Shown here in pieces: positions 11,717-20,004 of a DNA stretch of 64,000 nt. Location: positions 62,001 to 126,000 of the forward strand of contig NZ_LNTY01000032.1 in the NCBI RefSeq assembly GCF_001559595.1, in the 5' to 3' direction. This DNA is from Enterovibrio coralii (GTDB taxonomy: Bacteria > Pseudomonadota > Gammaproteobacteria > Enterobacterales > Vibrionaceae). Made by a program: the position numbers and the translations under genes. The notes under the pieces are model-generated. The model worked only from the letters and a program-made list of their open reading frames with translations, was not told the origin of the DNA and made no database searches. Position 1 is the stretch's first letter; every line of letters begins with the position of its first letter.

Positions 11717-11741
11717 GTAAAAGCCCCAACAGGGCTTTTAC
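11717..11741 (-). terminator. Terminator after the MarR gene
   Basis: Perfect 10-bp stem GTAAAAGCCC (11717-11726) / GGGCTTTTAC (11732-11741) with a 5-base loop, just downstream of the MarR stop on the minus strand, followed by T-rich sequence. The remaining interval up to the REC-EAL start (11477-11716) is AT-rich, with no gene seen. Confidence 0.8.
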
Positions 11742-11749
11742 TGGGTGTT

Positions 11750-12226
11750 TTAGTGCGAATCAGTCAGTGGAGCGACTTCAAGCAGCGGTGCTGCGTCAAT
11801 GCTGTCGGCGTTCATCATGGATGAGATGCGTTGAACAGAGGAAATAAGAAGTGATTGCTCCCACTCTTCGAGCGCCTGAAAACGAGAAATAAAGCTTTCT
11901 TGCAGCGGCTTAGGTGCTTGCTCAAGTGCCGATACGCCTTCTGGCGTAAGATGCGCGTGCACTTTACGTTTATCCAAGCTGCTTCTTACACGTACGATGA
12001 GGTTACGGCTTGCAAGACGATCAAGAATCGTTGTTGCTGTGGCCTGACTCATGTTGGTGTGATTTGAAAGTTGACGAATCGTTACCTCACCAAGGTCATG
12101 AATAGCCCTCATCAGTACCAGTTGCGGACCAGTTAATCCTGCTTCTTTATTCAACTTTCTAGAATGCAGATCGATGGCACGGATGATTTGCCTCAATGCA
12201 ACCAATACCTCTTCGTGCTTCTCCAT
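11750..12226 (-). CDS. MarR-family transcriptional regulator
   Basis: A 158-residue winged-helix dimeric repressor. The DNA-binding core is visible as VTIRQLSNHTNMSQATATTILDRL (about residues 48-71), followed by the wing with the family-diagnostic DKRKVHAHLTPEG. Flanking helices form the dimer interface. AAGGAGA lies 8 bases before the ATG. It is transcribed away from the imelysin operon across a 318-bp shared intergenic region with Fur-like sites, so it may control itself or that operon, but this is inference from position only. MarR proteins often sense phenolic ligands or oxidation; no redox Cys is present in this one. Confidence 0.88.
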   Translation of the reverse strand: MEKHEEVLVALRQIIRAIDLHSRKLNKEAGLTGPQLVLMRAIHDLGEVTIRQLSNHTNMSQATATTILDRLASRNLIVRVRSSLDKRKVHAHLTPEGVSALEQAPKPLQESFISRFQALEEWEQSLLISSVQRISSMMNADSIDAAPLLEVAPLTDSH

Positions 12227-12544
12227 TGAAGCGTCTCCTTAAAAACTGCAAGTTATAAAAATCGGCGAAATTATCTGTGCAAACCTTGTTTTTGCAAAGG
12301 CCTTTTGCACGTTTCTTACCAAACCTTACACATTTGGAAAAGAATAAGCGAAAACCATCACATCATTATTTGCTATTGAATGCTCATTTCTAAGACTTTT
12401 CATCTTTTACAGCAAGATGTTGTGATCGCCACATTAATCAAATGATATTAATTAGCATTTGCGTTTGAATGTAAGTGTAAATAAATGTAATAATCGTTAT
12501 CAATTATCAAATGTTGTTACTTAACGTACATTCAAGGAAGGAAT
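12227..12544. promoter_or_regulatory. Divergent marR / imelysin control region with Fur-like boxes
   Basis: The 318-bp divergent intergenic region holds no gene. Two AT-rich dyads resembling the Fur consensus lie near the imelysin side. The first is TGATATTAATTAGCA within 12440-12460, matching the 7-1-7 pattern TGATAAT-N-ATTATCA at most positions. The second centres on ATAATCGTTAT at about 12490-12500, followed by CAATTATCA. Imelysin-like IrpA operons are known to be iron-regulated, so Fur control is well supported by context. GGAAGGA at 12536-12542 is the ribosome site of the first gene. Confidence 0.65.
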
Positions 12545-13801
12545 ATGAAACGCTCATCTCTTGCAATCGCTTGCTCTGCGTTGATTTTTGCAGGGATCTC
12601 CTCACAGGCTTCTGCGTCAACCGCTCCTCAGGTTGTAGAACACTATGCTGACTTGGCTCATGCTGTGTTTACCGATGCTCACTCAACGGCTGTGACATTG
12701 GAAAAAGCGATCGATGCACTTAACCAAAACCCGTCAGCAAAAACCTTGCAAGCCGCAAAAGAAGCTTGGTTGGCAGCTCGTGTTCCTTACCAACAAACCG
12801 AAGTGTTCCGTTTCGGCAACGGCATAGTTGATGATTGGGAAGGGCAGCTGAATGCATGGCCTTTGGATGAAGGCTTGATTGATTACGTAGCGGACGACTA
12901 TCAGTATGAGTTGGGTAATCCAGGTGCGGTTGCAAACATCGTCGGCAGCACGTCGCTCAAAATGGGAAGTGAAACCCTCGATGTTTCCAAAATCACACCA
13001 GAGCTGCTGGCGTCTTTGAATGAACTTGCAGGTTCAGAAGCCAATGTTGCTACTGGATACCACGCGATTGAGTTCCTCCTTTGGGGACAAGATTTAAATG
13101 GCACTAAAGCGGGTGCAGGTGATCGCTCATACGCTGACTTTGCTTACGGTGATGCCTGTACGAATGGTAATTGCGACCGCCGTCGTGACTATCTGAAAGC
13201 GGCCGCCGAGCTTTTGGTGTCTGACCTTGATTGGATGGAAAACCAATGGGCGGAAGGTCAGAAGAGCAACTACCGCGCAACGCTGCTTTCTGAAAGCTCA
13301 GATAACGGCCTGCGTAAAATGCTGTTTGGCATGGGGTCGCTGTCTTTGGGTGAGCTAGCGGGTGAGCGTATGAAGGTCGCACTCGAGGCTAACTCGACAG
13401 AAGATGAGCACGATTGCTTCTCTGATAATACCCACAACTCTCACTACTATAACGAACTCGGTATTTATAACGTCTTTACCGGTACATACAAGAAAGTGGA
13501 TGGTTCGACGTTAACCGGTCCATCACTGTATGACATGGTAAAAGCTTCCGATCCAAAATCTGCTTCGGCCATCAAAGCAGACTTCGACAATGCGAAGAAA
13601 GAAGTGTACCAACTGGTTGAATCTGCAGAGAAACAAAACGTGTACTTCGATCAGCTGATTGCTTCTGATAATGCTGCAGGTAATAAGCTGGTTAACAACG
13701 CAATCAGTGCGCTTGTTCAGCAAACCAAAGGCATTGAGCAAGTCGCGTCGGCAATTGGTATCAGCAACTTGAACCCTGATACGGCGGATCATCAGTTCTA
13801 A
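12545..13801 (+). CDS. irpA: Imelysin-family iron-regulated periplasmic protein (IrpA-like, COG3487)
   Basis: First gene of a four-gene iron-linked operon. The 418-residue protein has a Sec signal peptide (MKRSSLAIACSALIFAG, cleavage likely after ASA at about residue 25) and two helical-bundle imelysin repeats. The family signature GxHxxE appears as GYHAIE at residues 171-176, followed by FLLWGQDL. The second half has the MKVALE and EDEHDCFSDNTHN segment typical of IrpA proteins. Imelysin proteins are linked to iron uptake, but the transported species or reaction is not established. The gene has a strong ribosome site and Fur-like boxes upstream, and a hairpin separates it from the next gene. 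Confidence 0.9.
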   Translation: MKRSSLAIACSALIFAGISSQASASTAPQVVEHYADLAHAVFTDAHSTAVTLEKAIDALNQNPSAKTLQAAKEAWLAARVPYQQTEVFRFGNGIVDDWEGQLNAWPLDEGLIDYVADDYQYELGNPGAVANIVGSTSLKMGSETLDVSKITPELLASLNELAGSEANVATGYHAIEFLLWGQDLNGTKAGAGDRSYADFAYGDACTNGNCDRRRDYLKAAAELLVSDLDWMENQWAEGQKSNYRATLLSESSDNGLRKMLFGMGSLSLGELAGERMKVALEANSTEDEHDCFSDNTHNSHYYNELGIYNVFTGTYKKVDGSTLTGPSLYDMVKASDPKSASAIKADFDNAKKEVYQLVESAEKQNVYFDQLIASDNAAGNKLVNNAISALVQQTKGIEQVASAIGISNLNPDTADHQF

Positions 13802-13819
13802 TTTGCAACGTCAAAAGAT

Positions 13820-13848
13820 AAGCCCCCGGTCTCATCGGGGGCTTTTGT
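13820..13848 (+). terminator. Hairpin between irpA and the di-heme gene
   Basis: A GC-rich stem, AAGCCCCCG (13820-13828) with CGGGGGCTT (13836-13844), 7-base loop, followed by TTTTGTGG. It looks like a terminator of partial strength inside the operon. It would make irpA transcripts more abundant than those of the downstream genes. Confidence 0.7.
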
Positions 13849-13880
13849 GGTTATAGCGATAATGACTGTTTACTGAAAGT

Positions 13881-15257
13881 ATGAAGTATTCTTTTCTCAC
13901 CTTACTCCTCGTTTTTTCAACGAACCTATCTGCTTCTGTTAAGTCAGGTGGTGATACAACCACCGCTCAACAAGGGGCAGACGCCTTTTCCCAACCGGCA
14001 TCGAATCTTCCCCTTTCTGAACGCATTGATTTCAGTGTGGGGAACAGCTTTTTTCGCAACCCTTGGGTAAGTGCACCGGCTTCCACTGACGCTAGAGATG
14101 GTCTCGGTCCATTGTTCAACACAAATGGATGTCAGAATTGCCATATCAAGGATGGAAGAGGACATCTCCCCGCGGATGACGATATCAATGCAGTCTCAAT
14201 CCTTGTTCGATTAAGTATTCCAGCCATCACTGCGGAACAGAAAGCGTGGCTAAAGAAACATGGAAATGTCCCTGAGCCGACATATGGCGGCCAACTTCAG
14301 GATTTCGCGTTGCCCGGCTCTAAAGAAGAGGGAAAGATTGACCTTTCCTATGAGACGCGCACGGAAACCTTCAAAGACGGCTACGCGGTTGAGCTAAGAA
14401 AGCCAATTCTGAAAATAACAAACTTGAACTATGGAAAGATGCATCCTGATACACAGATGTCGCTGCGTGTCGCGCCACCAATGATAGGTTTAGGTCTTTT
14501 GGAATCTATCCCTGAGCAAACTATTTTGGGTTTTGCGACATCGCAAGAGAAAGCTGGGAGGGGTATTTCAGGGCGTCCCAACAAGGTCTGGGACATCGAA
14601 TCAGGGGAGACAACACTCGGCCGCTTTGGATGGAAAGCAGGTCAGCCCAATTTGATGCAACAAAATGCAGCGGCATTCAATGGTGACTTGGGTTTAACGT
14701 CTGCATTGTTTCCTGCTGAAAACTGCTCACCCTCGCAACCGCTTTGTGATGCACTGCCAAATGGTGGTTCACCAGAAGTCAGTGAAAAAATCCTCAAATT
14801 TGTCGAATTCTATTCGCAGCACTTAGCCGTGCCGAAGCGAAGGAATCTCGATGATCCTCTGGTGCAACAAGGGGAGGCTCTCTTTGTTGAAGCGGGCTGC
14901 CAAAGTTGTCACCAGCGCGCAATGACCACTGGCACTGTTAAAGGACGTCCAGTACTTAGCAATCAGTTGATCCATCCATACACCGATCTTCTCTTACATG
15001 ACATGGGAGAAGGGTTGGCAGATAACCGTGGAGAGTTTTTAGCAAACGGGCAAGAGTGGCGAACGGCACCGCTATGGGGGCTGGGTTACACCGAAGAAGT
15101 TAACGGTCATACCGAGTTTTTGCATGATGGAAGGGCACGCAATGTCATGGAAGCCGTGTTGTGGCATGGCGGTGAAGCTGCATCAAGCAAACAACAGGTT
15201 TTAGGGTTCAACAAGGAACAGCGTGAAGCATTGATAGCGTTCCTTAATTCTTTGTAG
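13881..15257 (+). CDS. Di-heme oxidoreductase / thiol oxidoreductase-like c-type cytochrome (COG3488, DHOR)
   Basis: A 458-residue secreted protein with two c-type heme motifs, CQNCH at residues 84-88 and CQSCH at 340-344. The signal peptide MKYSFLTLLLVFSTNLSAS places it in the periplasm. This matches the DHOR/putative peroxidase family that accompanies imelysin proteins in a conserved order. Conserved blocks include LGPLFNTNGCQNCH, SLRVAPPMIGLGLLE and LLHDMGEGLADNR. It probably performs a redox step tied to iron handling, such as changing the iron oxidation state or ligand, but this is not proven. The ribosome site is weak, consistent with coupling to upstream transcription. The next gene starts 7 bases later. 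Confidence 0.88.
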   Translation: MKYSFLTLLLVFSTNLSASVKSGGDTTTAQQGADAFSQPASNLPLSERIDFSVGNSFFRNPWVSAPASTDARDGLGPLFNTNGCQNCHIKDGRGHLPADDDINAVSILVRLSIPAITAEQKAWLKKHGNVPEPTYGGQLQDFALPGSKEEGKIDLSYETRTETFKDGYAVELRKPILKITNLNYGKMHPDTQMSLRVAPPMIGLGLLESIPEQTILGFATSQEKAGRGISGRPNKVWDIESGETTLGRFGWKAGQPNLMQQNAAAFNGDLGLTSALFPAENCSPSQPLCDALPNGGSPEVSEKILKFVEFYSQHLAVPKRRNLDDPLVQQGEALFVEAGCQSCHQRAMTTGTVKGRPVLSNQLIHPYTDLLLHDMGEGLADNRGEFLANGQEWRTAPLWGLGYTEEVNGHTEFLHDGRARNVMEAVLWHGGEAASSKQQVLGFNKEQREALIAFLNSL

Positions 15258-15264
15258 GTAAAAG

Positions 15265-16269
15265 ATGAACAAAACACTGGTCATATTTCCGCTCTCATTT
15301 ATCGCACTTTTAGGTTTGTCAGGCTGTGAGCTGGAAGCCAAGACAACTGAATCCAAAGATGTCCTTTGGACGATTCAACAGACAGCGTCTCAAGATTTTT
15401 CTCGTGCGGCCTCCGCATTAGTCGGTTCGACGACGAGCTTTTGTCAAAACAAGGCATCACTGAGTGAGACTCAACAAGCTTGGCTAAATGCGATGAAGGC
15501 GTGGGCACCGCTTCAAGGTGCGAATGTAGGAAACGAACAAGCAACAGCGTTGAGCTGGCAAATTCAGTTTTATCCCGACAAGAAGAACACCACTGGTCGC
15601 CAAATGGCAAAGCTATTACAACAAGGTGGCGAGTATTCGTCTGATTCTATTGGAAAGGAAAGTGTTGCGGTGCAGGGACTGGGGGCGATGGAATGGCTTC
15701 TGTTCGACCCTAGCAACCAAGGTAAAGTCGAAACGCATTGTGCTTTGATGAAGGCGGTCGCGCAACGCATAGAGAGCTCTGCGCAAGACCTATCAAGATC
15801 ATGGTCGACAAATCCTTGGCAGGATGTTGAAGCGAAGCAGAAAGATACAGACGCTTTGAGACTACTTGCTGCACAGCTAGATGCCACTATGAAAGCGATT
15901 GAACTACCAATGGGTAAACCCGGCTATCCAAAACCCTACCAAGCTCAATCTTGGCGCTCGCAACAATCCCTCACGGTACTTCGTGAAAATATTGTCCACC
16001 TGCAAAGTTTGTATCAACAGACATTGGAGCCTGCACTTGAAGCTCACAAGCAAGCTGAGCTTGCAAAACGCTTGTCCGCGCATTGGGTGACAGCGATAGA
16101 CAGTATTCCGTCTGGCACAGGATTAAAGTCCTTGTTGGAATCCAAAGAAGGTTATCGCTCGATGATTACGTTGCTGAACAATCTGGAGTATATCAAGCTG
16201 GCACTGCATGATGAGGCAGGCCCTGCACTGGGCATGATCGTTGGATTCAACTCGACTGATGGTGACTAG
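15265..16269 (+). CDS. Imelysin-like lipoprotein (COG3489)
   Basis: A 334-residue second imelysin-family protein, predicted lipoprotein: MNKTLVIFPLSFIALLGLSGC has a lipobox LSGC, with Cys21 as the lipidation site. The helical-bundle core shows ANVGNEQATALSWQIQFYPDKKN and VQGLGAMEWLLFD. The GxHxxE signature of the first imelysin is degenerate (GLGAME, His missing), so the putative metal-binding site differs. Its place between the di-heme protein and the DUF1513 protein is the known conserved order of this cassette. It may serve as a membrane-anchored partner of the soluble imelysin. Seven-base spacing to the upstream stop supports one operon. Confidence 0.87.
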   Translation: MNKTLVIFPLSFIALLGLSGCELEAKTTESKDVLWTIQQTASQDFSRAASALVGSTTSFCQNKASLSETQQAWLNAMKAWAPLQGANVGNEQATALSWQIQFYPDKKNTTGRQMAKLLQQGGEYSSDSIGKESVAVQGLGAMEWLLFDPSNQGKVETHCALMKAVAQRIESSAQDLSRSWSTNPWQDVEAKQKDTDALRLLAAQLDATMKAIELPMGKPGYPKPYQAQSWRSQQSLTVLRENIVHLQSLYQQTLEPALEAHKQAELAKRLSAHWVTAIDSIPSGTGLKSLLESKEGYRSMITLLNNLEYIKLALHDEAGPALGMIVGFNSTDGD

Positions 16270-16272
16270 TTG

Positions 16273-17364
16273 ATGTCAATGAGTCAAAAACGTAGGCGGT
16301 TTTTGTTGTCCACTCTAGGCGTGGTATGTGCGAGTGGTTTGATGGCAGGTGCATTTGGCTCGCGTCAAAGCAGCAAAGAACAAAAGCTCCCCGTGCTTTT
16401 GGGATGCGCTCAAAGGGCTGACGGTGGCTTTGAAGTCTCTGCCATCTCCGTCGATGGCAAACCATGTTATCGCGTACCGCTACCCAAACGAGGGCATGGT
16501 ATTGCCTTGAGTAAAGATCATCGCATCGCGTTCGTTTTTGCGCGCAGACCCGGTGAGTTTATTCAGGTCATCGATACCGATAGCGGCAAAGTGTTGTCTC
16601 TCTTTGAACAACAAGAAGGACGAATCTTTTATGGCCACGGTGATGTGCATGGAGAGTATTTGTATACAAGTGAAGGTGTTACAGAAACCAGTGAAGGCAT
16701 AGTTGGCGTTTACAAAATATCGTCGAGTGGCGGATTGAGTAAAGTGCGGGAATTTTCTGGCTTCGGTATCGGTCCTCATGAGATAAGAGTGGTCAATGAC
16801 ACGACGCTCGCTGTCGCTGTGGGCGGAATCAAAACGCGCGGCAGGGAAAAGCTCAACATCGATGACATGGCACCGGCTTTGGTGCTTCTTGATCGTGAAA
16901 ACGGTGAGATAAAGGGAAGATACGAGTTGCACGACCATCAATTGAGTATTCGCCATATGGCCGTGACGTCTTCTGGTGGAGTGGTTGTTGCACAGCAATA
17001 TAAAGGGGAGAGTGAAGACGCGCTTCCTCTACTTGCTGTGCTGTCGTCAGGTGGACAGTTTTATTCGTTGAATGCGAGAGAAGATCAGTGGCAACGATTC
17101 AACCACTACATTGGCAGTGTTGCCTGTACAGATTCACAGATTGTGGCGACATCACCAAGAGGGAATTGTTTTGGTGTTTGGGATATGAAATCAGGAGAAC
17201 TACTCGAAATCGGATCTTTGCTTGATGCATCAGGCGCTTCCGCTGACAAAACGGGTTTTGCACTGAGTTCAGGAAGTGGCCGGCTCGTCATGCAAAAAAC
17301 GGAAAAAAGTCATACTTATCATGATTCTGATGTGGTTTGGGATAATCACTGGGTCATGCTTTAA
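16273..17364 (+). CDS. DUF1513 periplasmic protein, Tat-exported (COG3490)
   Basis: Last gene of the imelysin operon, about 363 aa. The N-terminus has a twin-arginine motif KRRRFLLSTLGVVCASGLMAG, so it is exported folded. The rest looks like a beta-propeller, with repeated short beta segments such as GHGIALSKDHRIAFVFARRPG, FYGHGDVHGEYLYTSEG and GIGPHEIRVV, as in DUF1513 proteins. A TTG directly follows the previous stop. ATG at 16273 and ATG at 16279 are alternatives, and I prefer 16273, which keeps the Tat motif near the start. Function unknown; always found with imelysin and di-heme partners, so it belongs to the same iron-related process. Confidence 0.83.
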   Translation: MSMSQKRRRFLLSTLGVVCASGLMAGAFGSRQSSKEQKLPVLLGCAQRADGGFEVSAISVDGKPCYRVPLPKRGHGIALSKDHRIAFVFARRPGEFIQVIDTDSGKVLSLFEQQEGRIFYGHGDVHGEYLYTSEGVTETSEGIVGVYKISSSGGLSKVREFSGFGIGPHEIRVVNDTTLAVAVGGIKTRGREKLNIDDMAPALVLLDRENGEIKGRYELHDHQLSIRHMAVTSSGGVVVAQQYKGESEDALPLLAVLSSGGQFYSLNAREDQWQRFNHYIGSVACTDSQIVATSPRGNCFGVWDMKSGELLEIGSLLDASGASADKTGFALSSGSGRLVMQKTEKSHTYHDSDVVWDNHWVML

Positions 17365-17465
17365 GGTCATGCTTTTCTAAATATCTGATTTCTAATATTC
17401 ATAAAAATTCCGCCAACGAAAATTGTGTCATTTGCCATACTAAGATCTCTATTTGGAGGTGACAC

Positions 17466-19107
17466 ATGCTTTCTGTCCGTACGATTTTCAAGGCACTGAT
17501 TGTATTTGCCCTGATCCCTTCAGCGGCAATGGCGTTACAAGCAGCTGACGAGCGTCGTGCGTCGGAAGAAGCGTTGTTATGGGTTGAGCAAGCCGAGCCT
17601 GAAGTGGGTCTCATCACCTATTCCAATGACGTTGCCAATATCTACGAAACCTTCTCTTTTTCTCCTATTTGGCATGATTACCGTGCAAAAGATGAGTTAG
17701 AAACCCAAATTAATATCATTTCTCTGGCGGGCATTAGTCAGGATTTCGAATGGCGTGCAGTGATCCTTAGAGAGCTTCGTGCCAGTGGTGATTGGCGCGC
17801 ATATGACGTGTTTGCCACCGACAGTTTGCTGGCACTGATGAGTTACATTGAGTCGGTGCCAGAAAATGGGAAAAGCTGGTTCTTCGGAACAGATATCGAC
17901 GAAGCGTTAGCATCACCCACACTCACGCAAATGAATCGCTTCTTGGTTTCAGCGATGAAAAACAAATTGTATGGCTTTGTGCATGGCCTGAGACCAGAAA
18001 CACCCCAGTACAAAGAGATGGCGCAAGCGATTGTGGCATTACAAGACCTTGAGCCGACTTACTGGCCGAAGTTTGTGCAGCGTGGGTTAATCAAGCATGG
18101 TGAGAAGCTGGATAACGCGGATAGCCTCATTACCAATCTGGAAAGACAAGGTGTGCTCAACACCTATGAAGCGCAACGACTGAAAATAGAAAAAGTCAGC
18201 TTTTACAATGCGTCGCTCGTGCAAGCGGTGAAACGCTTCCAACAGCGTCACGGTTTGAAAGTGGATGGCGTTATTGGGAACAAGACGCGTCGTTGGCTCA
18301 ACAAGTCAGTGAATGCGCGTATTCAAATCCTTGCGTTGAACATGGAGCGTTTGCGTCTGTGGCCGACTGAGCGCGAGAAAATCATTCTTGTTAACATTCC
18401 AAACTATGAAATGGAGCTTTGGCTAGACAGTCAGTTGATCCTAGATAGTAAAGTCGTGGTTGGGCGTCCGAGCGTCGCACACCGTTGTTTGAGTCGCGAT
18501 TGGATTCAGTGGTGTTCAACCCTAGTTGGAATGTGCCGGTTAAAATCATGCGTGAGGACATCCTCCCGAAAGTACGAGAAGACAACGAATACTTGTCTAA
18601 GCACTCCTATACTGTGTTGAGCAGTTGGGTGAATGGCAATGTTATTCAGCCTGAAGAAATCGATTGGGAGACGGTCACGCCCCGAAATTTCCCTTATCGC
18701 CTCCAGCAATCGCCGGGAAACTCCAATGCGCTGGGTCGCTATAAGTTCAATACACCAAACGGCAATGCGATTTACCTTCATGACACGCCTGCAAAGAGTT
18801 TGTTTAACAAAGAACGTCGCGCATACAGCTCAGGGTGTATTCGTGTTCAAAAAGCAGAAACGCTCGCGCAGATTTTGCTGAACAAGTCAGGTTTAGAGTT
18901 TGGTGATTATGACTACTACCGTCAGATCCCAGAAACCAAATGGGTATCGCTAAGAAAACACGTTGCCGTTCACACCATCTATCAAACGGCGTGGGTGAAT
19001 GATGAGGGGTCGTTGAATTTCGTGATGATGTTTATCACTATGATGCGCGCCCAAAGCGAAATAGCACCTCTATGTCTTCTTTGGCTTCAAGCCGTTCTCC
19101 AATCTAA
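17466..19107 (+). pseudogene. ldtD: L,D-transpeptidase LdtD/YcbB, two one-base frameshifts
   Basis: Murein L,D-transpeptidase of the YcbB/LdtD type, which makes 3-3 crosslinks in the periplasm. It has a signal peptide, a scaffold region, a peptidoglycan-binding domain (VQAVKRFQQRHGLKVDGVIG) and a YkuD catalytic domain with the His and SSGCIRV active site. Two frameshifts break it. At 18473 AGCCGT-like sequence reads AGCGT, and restoring a C joins VVVGRPS to RRTPLFESRLDSVVFNP. At 19021 TTCCGT-like sequence reads TTCGT, and restoring a C gives NFRDDVYHYDARPK ending at a TAA at 19105-19107. The rebuilt protein would be 547 aa. mepK follows, as in E. coli. A TTGGAGG ribosome site precedes the ATG. 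Confidence 0.88.
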
Positions 19108-19385
19108 TTGGTCACAAAAGCGGCGAACACAGCATTATGTGTTCGCTTCGTGATAATTGCATTTATTTACATTTCTCTGACAAATCAAAATTTGCGTGAA
19201 ATATCAGCACGAAGGTGATGTTTTTACATATTATCGCTCATTTTCGAGACACTTCTGTATTTGATTGTTTGATCTCTAGCCGATAGATTCCCCTTTGTTT
19301 TGTGGCCGAGCGCGTAGGGTGTTTACCTCGTTCGCGACATCGCCATGCGTTATGAAACATTGTTTGTGGGAAATGATTGGTTTTT

Positions 19386-19937
19386 ATGGACGGTTTGGAT
19401 ATCCAACGTCGCCGCCTGTTAATGGGTGGTGCGGCGTGTCTGGCTGCAATTGCGCTGCCAAGCACCGCATTAGCTCTCCCTGTCTCTCAGGGTAAACCTC
19501 GCAATTTAGCGATGACCAGTGTTAATACGGGTGAACACCTTGATGTTTGCTATTTCGATGGTCAGCAGTATTTGCAAGAAGGGCTGGGTGAATTGAACCA
19601 CCTTTGCCGAGACCATCGTCGAAATGTATCGACGGAGATGGATCCAAAGCTCTATGACCAGCTTGTGGCGATTTGTGGCATTGTAAAGGCACCAAATCCT
19701 ATCACTATGGTATCCGGCTATCGTTCTCCAGCGACAAACGAAATGTTGAGACAAAACGGTGGTGGCCAAGCCAAAAAGAGCTACCACATGACAGGTCAGG
19801 CAATAGATTTCTTTGTCGAAGGCGTGCCATTGGCGAAACTGCGCGATGCGGCGTTATCGCTGAAAGCGGGTGGCGTAGGATATTACCCCAAAAGTGGCTT
19901 TATCCATGTAGATACTGGGCCGCTAAGGTCTTGGTAA
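19386..19937 (+). CDS. mepK: Murein endopeptidase MepK/YcbK (peptidase M15 family, Tat-exported)
   Basis: A 183-residue periplasmic zinc peptidase that in E. coli cleaves meso-DAP-meso-DAP (3-3) crosslinks made by L,D-transpeptidases. The N-terminus carries a Tat motif, QRRRLLMGGAACLAAIALP. The M15-type zinc ligands are visible as His in KKSYHMTGQAIDFF (with the following Asp) and the final His in GFIHVDTGP. The start MDGLDIQRRR aligns with E. coli YcbK MDKFDANRRK, so I use the ATG at 19386 despite a weak ribosome site; an upstream in-frame TTG at 19377 is possible. The 278 bases between ldtD and mepK hold no gene. Pairing with ldtD suggests coordinated crosslink making and breaking. Confidence 0.9.
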   Translation: MDGLDIQRRRLLMGGAACLAAIALPSTALALPVSQGKPRNLAMTSVNTGEHLDVCYFDGQQYLQEGLGELNHLCRDHRRNVSTEMDPKLYDQLVAICGIVKAPNPITMVSGYRSPATNEMLRQNGGGQAKKSYHMTGQAIDFFVEGVPLAKLRDAALSLKAGGVGYYPKSGFIHVDTGPLRSW

Positions 19938-19956
19938 GACCCTTGTCAAAATGCAG

Positions 19957-19985
19957 AAAGGCGCGATAGATATCGCGCCTTTTTT
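19957..19985. terminator. Bidirectional terminator mepK / olsF
   Basis: AAAGGCGCGATA (19957-19968) with TATCGCGCCTTT (19971-19982), then further T. A nearly perfect palindrome between convergent genes, with T-runs on both strands. Confidence 0.85.
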
Positions 19986-20004
19986 GTGGCAACAAAGAAC
20001 CGTA

